NCBI RefSeq assembly: GCF_002902945.1
Contig: NZ_CP026103.1
Coordinates: 496,001-560,000 of the forward strand
Direction of reading: 5' to 3'
Source: Paraburkholderia caribensis
GTDB lineage: Bacteria > Pseudomonadota > Gammaproteobacteria > Burkholderiales > Burkholderiaceae
Length of the DNA stretch: 64,000 nucleotides
The notes under the pieces are model-generated. The model saw only the letters and a list, made by a program, of their open reading frames with translations, was not told the DNA's origin and searched no databases. Positions 25,398 to 33,849 of this stretch are shown piece by piece (position 1 is the stretch's first letter; the number at the start of each line of letters is the position of its first letter). The position numbers were made by a program, and so were the translations under genes.

Positions 25398-26294
25398 TCA
25401 CCACACCGCCTGGCTCGTAAGCGCGAACTGCTTGAACTGCGCATCGACAGGAAGCGGTCCATTGCGCATCATCTTCTCGATGCTATCCACATGCGGCAGC
25501 CCAAGTCCCTCGAGCCACGACGAAAGGCCGAACTCGGCGGGCGTATCGATCCGCACGAACATGCCTGCGTGCAGCGCGAGCCAGTGACTGATGAGCGCCT
25601 TCGCGCGGCTGAAATCCGGCGAGTCGGGCGCGACGACGGGCCCGATCACATGCCCGTCGCCGAAACGCCTGAACAGTGCAAAGCCGATCAGCTCGCCGTC
25701 GCGATCGAGCGCTATGCCGCTTGCGATATCGAGCAGCGCCGGCAGCAGATCGCTCCGGTCCAGTCCGCTTGCGCGCGAAGCGAGTTCGACTAGACGCGGT
25801 GCGTCGTTGACGCCGAGCGGGCGCAGACGCTCGCCCGGCGGCAGCGAAACGAGCGGCGGCTGGAACGCCGCGCCCTGATGCTGATTGATCGTGCCGATGC
25901 GCTGAAAGCCCAGTGTCTCGCACAGCGACAGGCCCGCCGGGCTCGCATGGATCAGCAACGTGCGCGGGCCGAGTTCGTTCATCAACAGCTCGATCAGCTT
26001 GCGTCCGACGCCGCTTCGCTGCCGCTCGGGCGTGACGATGATCATGCCGAGCGTCGCCGCTTCACGTCCGAAACGCCACGCAAGCGCGGTGCCGATCACG
26101 CCGCTCGCGTCTTCGGCGACGAAGCCCCGGCCGATGCGCGCCGCGAAGCGCCAGTCGTCGGGACGATGCCGCCATCGGACGGCGCTGGATAGCGCGTGCC
26201 CTGCCGCGATGTCGTCGGAGGTGAAAGGGCGATAGTCGATCACATCGTTCCTGTTTGGGTCGGGCACGCCGGCCTCCTCGTTCTGAAGACACAT
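25398..26294 (-). CDS. Double-domain GNAT N-acetyltransferase (paralogue 1)
   Basis: 298 residues with two tandem GNAT folds: the first has RPFTSDDIAAGHALS, LGMIIVTPERQRSGVGRKLI and ETLGFQRIGTINQHQG, the second starts near residue 155 (RLVELASRASGLDRSDLLPALLD). A clear paralogue lies at 59987-60889 (for example RPFAPDDIAAAHALS, GMVIVSPDQQGRGIGREL, GTINQHQ). Substrate unknown. GAGAGAG precedes the ATG. Upstream lies an 11-bp palindrome shared with the paralogue. It is divergent from the aldehyde dehydrogenase gene, which may share this regulatory region. Confidence 0.85.
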   Translation of the reverse strand: MCLQNEEAGVPDPNRNDVIDYRPFTSDDIAAGHALSSAVRWRHRPDDWRFAARIGRGFVAEDASGVIGTALAWRFGREAATLGMIIVTPERQRSGVGRKLIELLMNELGPRTLLIHASPAGLSLCETLGFQRIGTINQHQGAAFQPPLVSLPPGERLRPLGVNDAPRLVELASRASGLDRSDLLPALLDIASGIALDRDGELIGFALFRRFGDGHVIGPVVAPDSPDFSRAKALISHWLALHAGMFVRIDTPAEFGLSSWLEGLGLPHVDSIEKMMRNGPLPVDAQFKQFALTSQAVW

Positions 26295-26326
26295 ACCGTG
26301 ACTCTCTCACTGTATGGCGCGTCTGA

Positions 26327-26339
26327 CTAGGACGATCCT
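26327..26339. promoter_or_regulatory. Shared palindrome upstream of GNAT paralogue 1
   Basis: CTAGGACGATCCT, containing the palindrome AGGA-CGA-TCCT. Exactly the same 13 bases occur at 60945-60957 upstream of the paralogous GNAT gene. The element lies 32 bp before the GNAT start and 167 bp before the divergent aldehyde dehydrogenase start. A regulator-binding site is the simplest reading. Confidence 0.55.
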
Positions 26340-26506
26340 TCTGCCGCGCGCGTCGCAAACGCGCGGCAGATGATGCAACGCAAAACGCGGGGTTCCGGCG
26401 GCGATAACGCGTCAAATGTGCTGTGCGCGTTTTTTTGTCGGTGCAATATGCCGCGTCCGTGAGCCTACGATTTCCTGCATCGAAAGCAATCGAGGACTCA
26501 CGCAAA

Positions 26507-27988
26507 ATGGACCGTTTCGATCCCGCAACGATCGGCGTGCGCAGTGGACATTTCATCGGCGGCTCCTATGTCGATGATGACCTTGGCCCGCGCATCGAGG
26601 TAGCGCGCCCATCCGATGGCGTGCTGTACGCATCGGTGCCTGTCGCCGACGCCGCCACCATCGACCGCGCCGTGCAGAACGCATGGGCGGCATGGCGCAC
26701 GAGCGGCTGGGCGCGCATCGCGCCGCGCGAACGTGCGCGTGTGCTGCGGCGTTTCGCCGACCTCGTCGCCGCGGACGTGGAGACGCTCGCGCCGCTCGAA
26801 GCACTCGGCTCGACGCGGCCCATTCGCGACGCGTTCAACTGGGACGTGCCGTTCACCGCGGAAGGCATCCGCTTCTACGCGGAGTTCGCCGACAAGGTCG
26901 GCGGCGACGTTGCCGCCACCGATCACGATCATCTCGGCATGACCATCGCCGAACCGTACGGCGTGGTCGCCGCAATCGCGCCGTGGAATTTTCCGCTCGT
27001 GATGGCGTCGTGGAAGATCGCCCCCGCGCTCGCGGCGGGCAACGCGGTCGTGCTGAAGCCCTCGGAGATGACGCCGTTTTCTGTGCTGAGGCTTGCCGAA
27101 CTGGCCGTCGAAGCAGGCGTGCCGCCCGGCATTTTCAATGTCGTGCAAGGCGACGGGCGCACGACAGGCGACGCGCTCGTGCGCCATCCGCGCATCGCGA
27201 AGGTGACGTTTACCGGCTCGACGCGCACGGGCGCGGCGATCATGGCCGCCTGCGCCGAGACGGGCACGAAGCCCGTCACGCTCGAACTGGGCGGCAAGAG
27301 CCCGCAGATCGTATTCGCCGACGCGCCGCGTATCGACGATGTCGCGCGCCGTATTGCTGGCGCGATCACAACCAACGCGGGGCAGGTATGCGTCGCGGGT
27401 TCGCGGCTGCTGGTCGAACGGTCGATCGCGGACGAACTGGCCGTATGCATCCAGCGCATATTCGGCGAACTGAAGGCCGGCGCGACCTGGACGCCAGGCA
27501 CGACGCTGCCGCCGATCATTTCCGAACCGCAAGCGGCGCGCATCGAAGCCATCGTGGAGCGCAGCGTCGCGAGCGGCGCGGTTTTGCGTTGCGGCGGGCA
27601 TCGCGCGGACGCGTCGGTGCCGGGCGCGTTTTACACGCCGACCTTGCTCACCCACGTCACGCCGCAAACGGACGCCGTGCGCGACGAAATCTTCGGTCCG
27701 GTGCTGACCTTGCAGACCTTCGACACCGAAGACGAAGCGCTCGAACTCGCCGCGCATCCCGACTACGGCCTCGCAGCGGGCGTGCATACGGCGGATCTCG
27801 GCCGCGCGCTGCGCATGGTGCGCGGCATCGAGGCGGGCACGGTATGGGTGAACCGTTACGGCCGCACCAGCGACTTCATGATCCCGACGGGCGGCTACAA
27901 GCGCTCGGGGCTGGGCAAGGATCTGGGGCGGCAGGCGTACGAAGCGAACCTGCGCTTCAAGAGCGTGCTGATCGACGTTCGCGTCTGA
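26507..27988 (+). CDS. NAD(P)-dependent aldehyde dehydrogenase
   Basis: 493 residues, ALDH superfamily. Cofactor-binding and catalytic marks are IAPWNFPLVMASWK near residue 155, FTGSTRTGAAI near residue 238, the general base in LELGGKSPQIV near residue 264, and the nucleophilic Cys in TNAGQVCVAGSR near residue 298. GAGGAC upstream supports the ATG at 26507. It heads the plus-strand catabolic block; oxidation of an aldehyde produced by the flavin oxidase downstream is the likely role. Closest in style to betaine- or aminoaldehyde-type enzymes, but the substrate is not determined. Confidence 0.88.
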   Translation: MDRFDPATIGVRSGHFIGGSYVDDDLGPRIEVARPSDGVLYASVPVADAATIDRAVQNAWAAWRTSGWARIAPRERARVLRRFADLVAADVETLAPLEALGSTRPIRDAFNWDVPFTAEGIRFYAEFADKVGGDVAATDHDHLGMTIAEPYGVVAAIAPWNFPLVMASWKIAPALAAGNAVVLKPSEMTPFSVLRLAELAVEAGVPPGIFNVVQGDGRTTGDALVRHPRIAKVTFTGSTRTGAAIMAACAETGTKPVTLELGGKSPQIVFADAPRIDDVARRIAGAITTNAGQVCVAGSRLLVERSIADELAVCIQRIFGELKAGATWTPGTTLPPIISEPQAARIEAIVERSVASGAVLRCGGHRADASVPGAFYTPTLLTHVTPQTDAVRDEIFGPVLTLQTFDTEDEALELAAHPDYGLAAGVHTADLGRALRMVRGIEAGTVWVNRYGRTSDFMIPTGGYKRSGLGKDLGRQAYEANLRFKSVLIDVRV

Positions 27989-28202
27989 CGAATCAGGGCA
28001 ATTACCTAGGACGCGATAACGCCAGAAAAGCCGCCGCATAGTCTGCTGCCGCTGCCCCTCAAAACGCGTGGTTTGTATCGTCGGAGCCACTCGAATCAGC
28101 GACAACCGAAGTTTTTGCACTGTTTAAATTTTCCACAGGGATGCATTTCCTGTTTTCGCCACTGAACCCCGCATGGGTTCACAACACGATAGGACTGACA
28201 CC
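27989..28202. other. Gap between the aldehyde dehydrogenase and HAD genes
   Basis: 214 bp with no gene, turning AT-rich near 28100-28160 (AAGTTTTTGCACTG, then AAATTTTCC), which may hold a promoter for the HAD-flavin oxidase-transporter run. No defined operator was recognised. Confidence 0.45.
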
Positions 28203-28871
28203 ATGATCGATTTCGAGCCGAAGTACATCACGTTCGACTGCTACGGCACGCTGACGAAATTCCGCATGGCCGACATGGCTCGCGAAATGTTTGCCGACCG
28301 CCTGCACGGCGCGGAGCTGGAGCAATTCGTCGCTTTCTTCGCCGGCTATCGCCGCGATGAAGTGCTCGGCGCATGGAAGCCGTACCGCGACGTGGTCGTC
28401 AACTCGGTGCGCCGTGCGTGCAAGCGCATGAACATCGAGTTCAATGAAGCGGAAGCCGAAAAGTTCTATCTGGCCGTGCCGACCTGGGGCCCGCACCCGG
28501 ACGTGCCTGAAGGCCTGTCGCGGCTGGCGAAGAAGTACAAGCTGGTGATCCTGTCGAATGCTTCGAACGATCAGATCCAGAGCAACGTCGACAAGCTCGG
28601 CGCACCGTTCCATCGCGTGTTCACCGCGCAGCAGGCGCAATCGTACAAGCCGCGCATGCAGGGCTTCGAATACATGTTCGACCAGTTGAACTGCAATCCG
28701 CAAGACGTGCTCCATGTGTCGTCGAGCCTACGCTACGACCTGATGACGGCGCACGACATGGGCATCAAGCACAAGGCCTTCGTCAACCGCGGCCACGAGC
28801 CCGGCACGCCGTACTACGAGTACTACGAAGTCGACACGATCGGCGGCCTCGCCACGAAGCTCGGCCTTTGA
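28203..28871 (+). CDS. HAD hydrolase, haloacid dehalogenase type II family (copy 1)
   Basis: 222 residues. Motif I is YITFDCYGTLTKF with nucleophile D12; ILSNASNDQ gives motif II, the motif III lysine is in AQSYKPRMQGFEY, and the acidic end is HVSSSLRYDLMTAHDMG. It falls in the 2-haloacid dehalogenase/phosphatase group, but nearby genes deal with amine or amino-acid oxidation, not halogenated acids, so a true dehalogenase is doubtful. A second family member (41990-42700) has the same position relative to a flavin oxidase. AGGA lies 9 bp before the ATG; 26 bp separate it from the next gene. Confidence 0.82.
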   Translation: MIDFEPKYITFDCYGTLTKFRMADMAREMFADRLHGAELEQFVAFFAGYRRDEVLGAWKPYRDVVVNSVRRACKRMNIEFNEAEAEKFYLAVPTWGPHPDVPEGLSRLAKKYKLVILSNASNDQIQSNVDKLGAPFHRVFTAQQAQSYKPRMQGFEYMFDQLNCNPQDVLHVSSSLRYDLMTAHDMGIKHKAFVNRGHEPGTPYYEYYEVDTIGGLATKLGL

Positions 28872-28897
28872 TCCACGCATCCGCGCAAAGGCACCCG

Positions 28898-30172
28898 ATG
28901 AAACTCGACTCCTACTGGCTCGACACCGCGCCCACCGGCATTCAGGTGAGCGAGGGACCCGTCGAAGGCCATGTCGACGTCGCCGTGATCGGCGGCGGCT
29001 TCACCGGGCTGTCCGCCGCGCTGGCGCTCGGCAAGCGCGGCGCGTCGGTGGCGGTGCTGGATGCGGGGCGGATCGGCGGCGGCGCGTCGGGGCGCAACGG
29101 CGGCCAGTGCAACACGGGCGTCGCGCAGGACTATGCGGCGCTTCGTGCGCAGTTGGGCGTCGAACGCGCGCAGGGTTGTTATCGCGCGTATGCGGCCGCC
29201 GTCGATACCGTCGAACGCCTGATCCGCGACGAGCAGATCGATTGCGACTATCTCGCGTCGGGCAAGCTGAAGCTCGCCGCCAGGCCGCACCATCTCGCGC
29301 ATCTCGAACAGACGGCCGAATTGATCCAGCGCGAAGTCGATCCCCAGGTCGAGATCGTCACGCGCGACCGGATTCGCAGCGAAGTCGATTCGGACAGTTT
29401 TTACGGCGGCCTGCTGCAAAAGCGTGGCGGGCAGATGCACATGGGCAGGTTCGCCGCCGGGCTGGCGAACGCGGCAACACGCAACGGCGCACGGCTATTC
29501 GAGCATGCCACCGTCACGGCGATCGCGAAGGATCGCGGCGCGTATCGGATCGATTCGTCGCGCGGGACGTTGCGCGCGCAGCAGGTGCTGATCGCGACGG
29601 GGCCTTCGCGGCACGGACCGTTCGGCTGGTATCGGCGCAGGCTCGCGCCCGTCGGCTCGTTCATCGTCGTGACGGAGCCGCTGCCCGCCGATCACCTTGC
29701 GCGCCTGTTGCCGCAGCGCCGTTCGTACACGACCAGCCGTCTGATGCACAACTATTTCCGCGTCACGCCCGATTCGCGTTTGCTGTTCGGCGGGCGCGCG
29801 CGCTTCACCGCTTCCGAGCAGCCGTCCGACGCGAAGAGCGGCCGCATCCTGCAGGCGAATCTCGCGGCGACGTTTCCGAGCCTCGCGGGCGCGCGCATCG
29901 ACTATTGCTGGGGCGGACTCGTCGATATCACGGCGGACCGTCTGCCGCGCGCCGGACAGCACGACGGCCTGTACTTTTCGATGGGCTACAGCGGCCATGG
30001 CACGCAGATGTCGACGCACATGGGCCAGGTGATGGCCGACGTGATGGGCGGCAATGCGGCGGCGAACCCGTGGCGCGATTTCGATTGGCCCGCGATTCCG
30101 GGACATACGGGCAAGCCGTGGTTCCTGCCGCTCGTCGGCGCGTATTACCAGATCAAAGACGTTTTTTATTGA
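28898..30172 (+). CDS. FAD-dependent amine oxidoreductase, PuuB-like (copy 1)
   Basis: 424 residues of the DAO flavoprotein family, near gamma-glutamylputrescine oxidase PuuB. The dinucleotide fold is DVAVIGGGFTGLSAALALGKRG near residue 28, followed by the FAD motif GGGASGRNGGQCNTG near residue 62; the C-terminal FAD contact lies in MGYSGHGTQMSTHMG near residue 365. Probably oxidises an amine or N-substituted amino acid to an imine or aldehyde, feeding the aldehyde dehydrogenase. The partner genes puuA and puuD are absent, so a classic Puu pathway is not supported. An 81-bp gap precedes the binding-protein gene. Confidence 0.85.
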   Translation: MKLDSYWLDTAPTGIQVSEGPVEGHVDVAVIGGGFTGLSAALALGKRGASVAVLDAGRIGGGASGRNGGQCNTGVAQDYAALRAQLGVERAQGCYRAYAAAVDTVERLIRDEQIDCDYLASGKLKLAARPHHLAHLEQTAELIQREVDPQVEIVTRDRIRSEVDSDSFYGGLLQKRGGQMHMGRFAAGLANAATRNGARLFEHATVTAIAKDRGAYRIDSSRGTLRAQQVLIATGPSRHGPFGWYRRRLAPVGSFIVVTEPLPADHLARLLPQRRSYTTSRLMHNYFRVTPDSRLLFGGRARFTASEQPSDAKSGRILQANLAATFPSLAGARIDYCWGGLVDITADRLPRAGQHDGLYFSMGYSGHGTQMSTHMGQVMADVMGGNAAANPWRDFDWPAIPGHTGKPWFLPLVGAYYQIKDVFY

Positions 30173-30253
30173 CGTCGTATTTCGACGTCACGCACACAGA
30201 CAGCACGAAGCTGCCGATTGATTTCCCACAAGCCATCTCACGCGGAGAGTTTC

Positions 30254-31873
30254 ATGAGCAACGATAAATCGCCTGAAGCAGTCGCCCACGCCGGCATCCG
30301 GCTCGAAGAGTTGACGCGGCGCGGCGCATCGCGGCGCGAGGTCCTGCGCGCGATGGCGGCGGGCGGACTGATGTCGCTGACGGGCGCAGGTCTGCTCGCG
30401 ACCAGCGGCGCCGCATTCGCACAGCAGGCCAAGCCCAGGCAGGGCGGCAAGATTCGCGTGGCGACGCAGTCGTCGTCGTCGGCCGATACGCTCGACCCCG
30501 CGAAGGGCGCACTCGGCACCGACTATGTGCGCGCCAACATGTTCTACAACGGTCTGACGGAACTCGACCCGCACCTCGGCGCGAAGATGGCGCTCGCAGA
30601 GTCGCTGGAAACGAAGGACGCGACCGTGTGGGTCGTCAAGTTGCGCAGCGGCGTGCAATTCCATGACGGCAAGACGCTCACGCCGAACGACGTGATCTAT
30701 TCGCTGATGCGTCACAAGGACCCGGCCGTTGCGTCGAAAGCGAAGACGCTCGCCGACCAGATCAAGGAAGCGAAGGCGACGGGCCCGAACGAAGTGACGA
30801 TCACGCTCGAAGGCGCGAACGCGGACCTGCCCGTGATTCTCGCTACGTCGCACTTCCTGATCGTCAAGGACGGCACGACCGACTTCAAGACTGCCGTCGG
30901 CACGGGGCCGTTCAAGCTCAAGGAGTTTGCGCCGGGCGTGCGCACGGTCGGCGTGCGCAACGAGAAGTACTGGAAGCCCGGCATGCCGCATCTCGACGAA
31001 GTGGAGTTGATCGGCCTCGGCGAGGAATCGGCGCGTGTGAATGCGCTGCTTTCCGGCGACGTGCAACTGATCAACGCCGTCAGCCCGCGTTCGACGGCGC
31101 GCATCAAGGGCACGCCCGGCTTCTCCGTGCTCGAGACGAAGACCGGCCAGTACACCGACCTGATCATGCGCGATGAAGGCGGCATTACGGGCACCACGGA
31201 CTTCCGCCGTGGCCTGACGCACCTGATGGATCGCGAGCAGATTCGCCGCGCGGTGTTCCTCGGCTATGGATCGATCGGCAACGACCAGCCTATCGACCCG
31301 ACCAACAAGTATTACCTGAAGGGCCTGCCGCAACGCCCGTTCGATCCGGAAAAGGCGAAGTTCTACTTCCAGAAGGCGAAGCTCGGCAGCGCGCCCGTGC
31401 AGCTCTACGCGTCGCCGGCAGCCGAAGGTTCCGTCGAAATGGCCATGCTGTTGCAACAGGTCGCGCCGCAAGCGGGGCTGAACCTGCAGGTGGTGCGCGT
31501 GCCTTCCGACGGCTACTGGTCGAACCATTGGATGAAGCATCCGCTCGGCTACGGCAACATCAACGCGCGCCCGAGCGCCGACGTGCTGTTCACGCAGTTC
31601 TTCAAGTCGGATGCGCCGTGGAACGAAGCGAACTGGAAGAACCCGAAGTTCGACCAGATGCTGATCGCCGCGCGCGGCGAGCCGGACGATACGAAGCGCA
31701 AGCAGATCTACGGCGACATGCAGCAACTCGTGCACGACGACGGCGGCATCGGCATTCCGATGTTCCAGAGCTCGCTCGACGCGCACTCGTCGAAGCTCAA
31801 AGGTCTTGGCTCGATTCCGCTCGCGGGCCTGATGGGCTTCATGTTTGCGGAAAACGTCTGGCTCGAAGCGTGA
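30254..31873 (+). CDS. Dipeptide/opine-type ABC transporter binding protein (family 5)
   Basis: 539-residue periplasmic solute-binding protein. A Tat-like signal is visible, SRREVLRAMAAGGLMS, with cleavage near AAFA-QQ (residue ~57). The mature part has RVATQSSSSADTLDPAKG, LVESLE-like start and the SBP family 5 cores VQFHDGKTLTPNDVIYSL and VGTGPFKLKEF. Ligands of this family are peptides, opines or amine compounds. GGAGA precedes the ATG. It is the first gene of the transporter set; a strong hairpin separates it from the permease genes. Confidence 0.92.
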   Translation: MSNDKSPEAVAHAGIRLEELTRRGASRREVLRAMAAGGLMSLTGAGLLATSGAAFAQQAKPRQGGKIRVATQSSSSADTLDPAKGALGTDYVRANMFYNGLTELDPHLGAKMALAESLETKDATVWVVKLRSGVQFHDGKTLTPNDVIYSLMRHKDPAVASKAKTLADQIKEAKATGPNEVTITLEGANADLPVILATSHFLIVKDGTTDFKTAVGTGPFKLKEFAPGVRTVGVRNEKYWKPGMPHLDEVELIGLGEESARVNALLSGDVQLINAVSPRSTARIKGTPGFSVLETKTGQYTDLIMRDEGGITGTTDFRRGLTHLMDREQIRRAVFLGYGSIGNDQPIDPTNKYYLKGLPQRPFDPEKAKFYFQKAKLGSAPVQLYASPAAEGSVEMAMLLQQVAPQAGLNLQVVRVPSDGYWSNHWMKHPLGYGNINARPSADVLFTQFFKSDAPWNEANWKNPKFDQMLIAARGEPDDTKRKQIYGDMQQLVHDDGGIGIPMFQSSLDAHSSKLKGLGSIPLAGLMGFMFAENVWLEA

Positions 31874-31889
31874 GCATGCCTTGCCACTG

Positions 31890-31914
31890 CGCGCGCCGCT
31901 GACAGCGGCGCGCG
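31890..31914 (+). promoter_or_regulatory. Intercistronic hairpin after the binding-protein gene
   Basis: An 11-bp perfect stem, CGCGCGCCGCT with AGCGGCGCGCG, and a three-base GAC loop, 16 bp after the binding-protein stop. There is no T-run. Such hairpins commonly stabilise binding-protein mRNA or attenuate the permease genes. Confidence 0.75.
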
Positions 31915-31939
31915 GTTTCAACGAAGGAGGCGGTATCCG

Positions 31940-32896
31940 ATGAAAGCCCACGCGCAACGACTCATCGCCGCGCGCCTCGGTCTCGCGCTGCTCACGCTGC
32001 TGCTGGTGTCGGCGATCGTGTTCGCGATCACGGGCCTGCTGCCGGGCGACGCGGCGCAGCAGGCGCTCGGCCAGGCAGCGACGCCCGAACAGGTCGCGGC
32101 CTTGCGCCATCAGTTCGGCCTCGATCAGCCCGCGCTGCAGCGTTACTTGCAATGGCTCATGCATGTCGTGAGCGGCAATTTCGGCACGTCGCTGTCGAAC
32201 AACCTGCCCGTCAGCGAACTGATCTCGACGCGCCTGCCCAACTCGCTGGTGCTGGCGGGGCTGACAACCCTGGTATCGGTGCCCGTCGCGCTTTTCATCG
32301 GCATTCTGTCGGCGATGTATCGCGGCTCGCTGCTCGACCGCGCGCTCAACGTGCTGACACTGTCGACGGTGGCTGTGCCCGAGTTCCTGATCGCGACCAT
32401 CGCCGTCCTGATTTTCGCGGTGAAGCTGCGCTGGCTGCCGGCGCTGTCGTATCTGTCGGAGGTCACGTCGCTCGGCGCGCTGCTGCGTATCTATGCAATG
32501 CCCGTGATGACGCTGTGCTGCGTGATCGTCGCGCAGATGGCGCGCATGACGCGCGCTGCCGTGCTCGATCAACTGAACGCGTCATATGTCGAAATGGCGT
32601 TGCTCAAGGGCGCATCGCCGATGCGGATCGTGTTGCGCCACGTGTTGCCCAACACGATCGGCCCGATCGCCAATGCGGTTGCGTTGAGCCTGTCGTATCT
32701 GTTCGGCGGCGTGGTGATCGTCGAGACGATCTTCAACTATCCGGGTCTTGCGAGCCTGATGGTCGACGCCGTGACGAATCGCGACATGCCGCTCGTGCAG
32801 GGCTGCGTGATGGTGTTCTGCGCGGCGTATCTCGCGCTCGTGCTGATCGCGGACCTGTGTCAAATCATCTCTAACCCGAGGCTGCGTCAACGATGA
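31940..32896 (+). CDS. ABC transporter permease, DppB-like
   Basis: 318 residues, inner-membrane, about six membrane segments. Typical DppB/OppB features are the N-terminal helix (LGLALLTLLLVSAIVFAITG), LLPGDAAQQALG, HQFGLDQPALQRYLQWL, and the EAA loop ASYVEMALLKGASPMRIVLRHVLPN near residue 215. GAAGGAGG is a strong ribosome-binding site 9 bp upstream, so this gene can be translated well despite the upstream hairpin. It overlaps the next permease gene by 4 bp. Confidence 0.93.
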   Translation: MKAHAQRLIAARLGLALLTLLLVSAIVFAITGLLPGDAAQQALGQAATPEQVAALRHQFGLDQPALQRYLQWLMHVVSGNFGTSLSNNLPVSELISTRLPNSLVLAGLTTLVSVPVALFIGILSAMYRGSLLDRALNVLTLSTVAVPEFLIATIAVLIFAVKLRWLPALSYLSEVTSLGALLRIYAMPVMTLCCVIVAQMARMTRAAVLDQLNASYVEMALLKGASPMRIVLRHVLPNTIGPIANAVALSLSYLFGGVVIVETIFNYPGLASLMVDAVTNRDMPLVQGCVMVFCAAYLALVLIADLCQIISNPRLRQR

Positions 32897-33849
32897 ACCG
32901 ACCCGCCACATCTCATGCAACGACCGTTCTGTACGCGGTGCCCGAAGAAGGCGGCAAGCCTTGCGCCGACGCCGTGCAGGACGCACCCGTCGAAATGCAA
33001 GCTGCCACGCGCGGCCCGCTGCGCCGCTTCGTGAAGCGTTCTTCCGTGCTCGGCCTGATCGGACTGGCGATCGTCGTGTTCTGGCTCGGCGTCGCCTTCA
33101 TCGGCCCGCTCGTCGCGCCGTACAAGGGCGGCGCGGTGACGTCGACGGAAATCTTCGGCCTGTATAGCGCCGCGCATCCGCTCGGCACCGATTATCTGGG
33201 CCGCGACATGCTGAGCCGCGTACTGTTCGGCACGCAATACACGGTCGGGCTGGCGCTCGCCGCGACCTTGCTCGCCAGTTGCGTCGGCACGTTTTTCGGT
33301 CTCGTGGCCGCCGTGTCCGGGCGCTGGTTCGATGAAATCCTGTGCCGTCTGTTCGATGCGCTGATTTCGATTCCGAGCAAGGTGCTCGCGCTCGTCGTGA
33401 TCGCGGCGTTCGGCTCGTCGGTGCCGATGCTGATCATGGTCGCCGCGCTCGCCTACATTCCCGGCGCGTTTCGCATCTCGCGCTCGCTCGCCGTCAATCT
33501 GATGACGCTTGAATACGTGCAGGTGGCGAAGGCGCGCGGCGAAGGGCTGTTCTACATCGCGCGTGTCGAAGTGCTGCCGAACATGATCCATCCGATGCTG
33601 GCGGACTTCGGCTTGCGCTTCGTGTTCATCGTGTTGCTGCTGAGCGGCCTGAGCTTTCTCGGTCTCGGCGTGCAGCCGCCGAACGCCGACTGGGGCTCGC
33701 TCGTGCGCGAGAACATCGGCGGTCTGGCGGAAGGCGCGCCCGCCGTGCTGATGCCCGCCGTCGCGATTGCGACGCTGACGATCGGCGTGAATCTGCTGAT
33801 CGACAGTCTGCATCGTCATGGCGCGCGCGCTCACGGAGGCGCCCAATGA
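32893..33849 (+). CDS. ABC transporter permease, DppC-like
   Basis: 318 residues, second permease subunit. The N-terminal ~45 residues are hydrophilic; the first membrane helix is VLGLIGLAIVVFWLGVAFIGP. Family marks: HPLGTDYLGRDMLSRVLFGTQYT near residue 95 and the EAA loop LEYVQVAKARGEGLFYIARVEVLPN near residue 210. ATGA overlaps at both ends (with DppB-like and ATPase genes) point to coupled translation of the transporter subunits. Confidence 0.93.
   Translation: MNRPATSHATTVLYAVPEEGGKPCADAVQDAPVEMQAATRGPLRRFVKRSSVLGLIGLAIVVFWLGVAFIGPLVAPYKGGAVTSTEIFGLYSAAHPLGTDYLGRDMLSRVLFGTQYTVGLALAATLLASCVGTFFGLVAAVSGRWFDEILCRLFDALISIPSKVLALVVIAAFGSSVPMLIMVAALAYIPGAFRISRSLAVNLMTLEYVQVAKARGEGLFYIARVEVLPNMIHPMLADFGLRFVFIVLLLSGLSFLGLGVQPPNADWGSLVRENIGGLAEGAPAVLMPAVAIATLTIGVNLLIDSLHRHGARAHGGAQ

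Noticed and set aside
28203..28871. L-2-haloacid dehalogenase as a firm assignment
   Set aside because: The family is broad, and the neighbours are amine or amino-acid oxidation genes; no haloacid transporter or partner is present.
30188..32572. A 794-codon minus-strand frame
   Set aside because: Antisense to the binding protein and permease genes, rich in Arg/His/Gln as expected of shadow frames; no domain.
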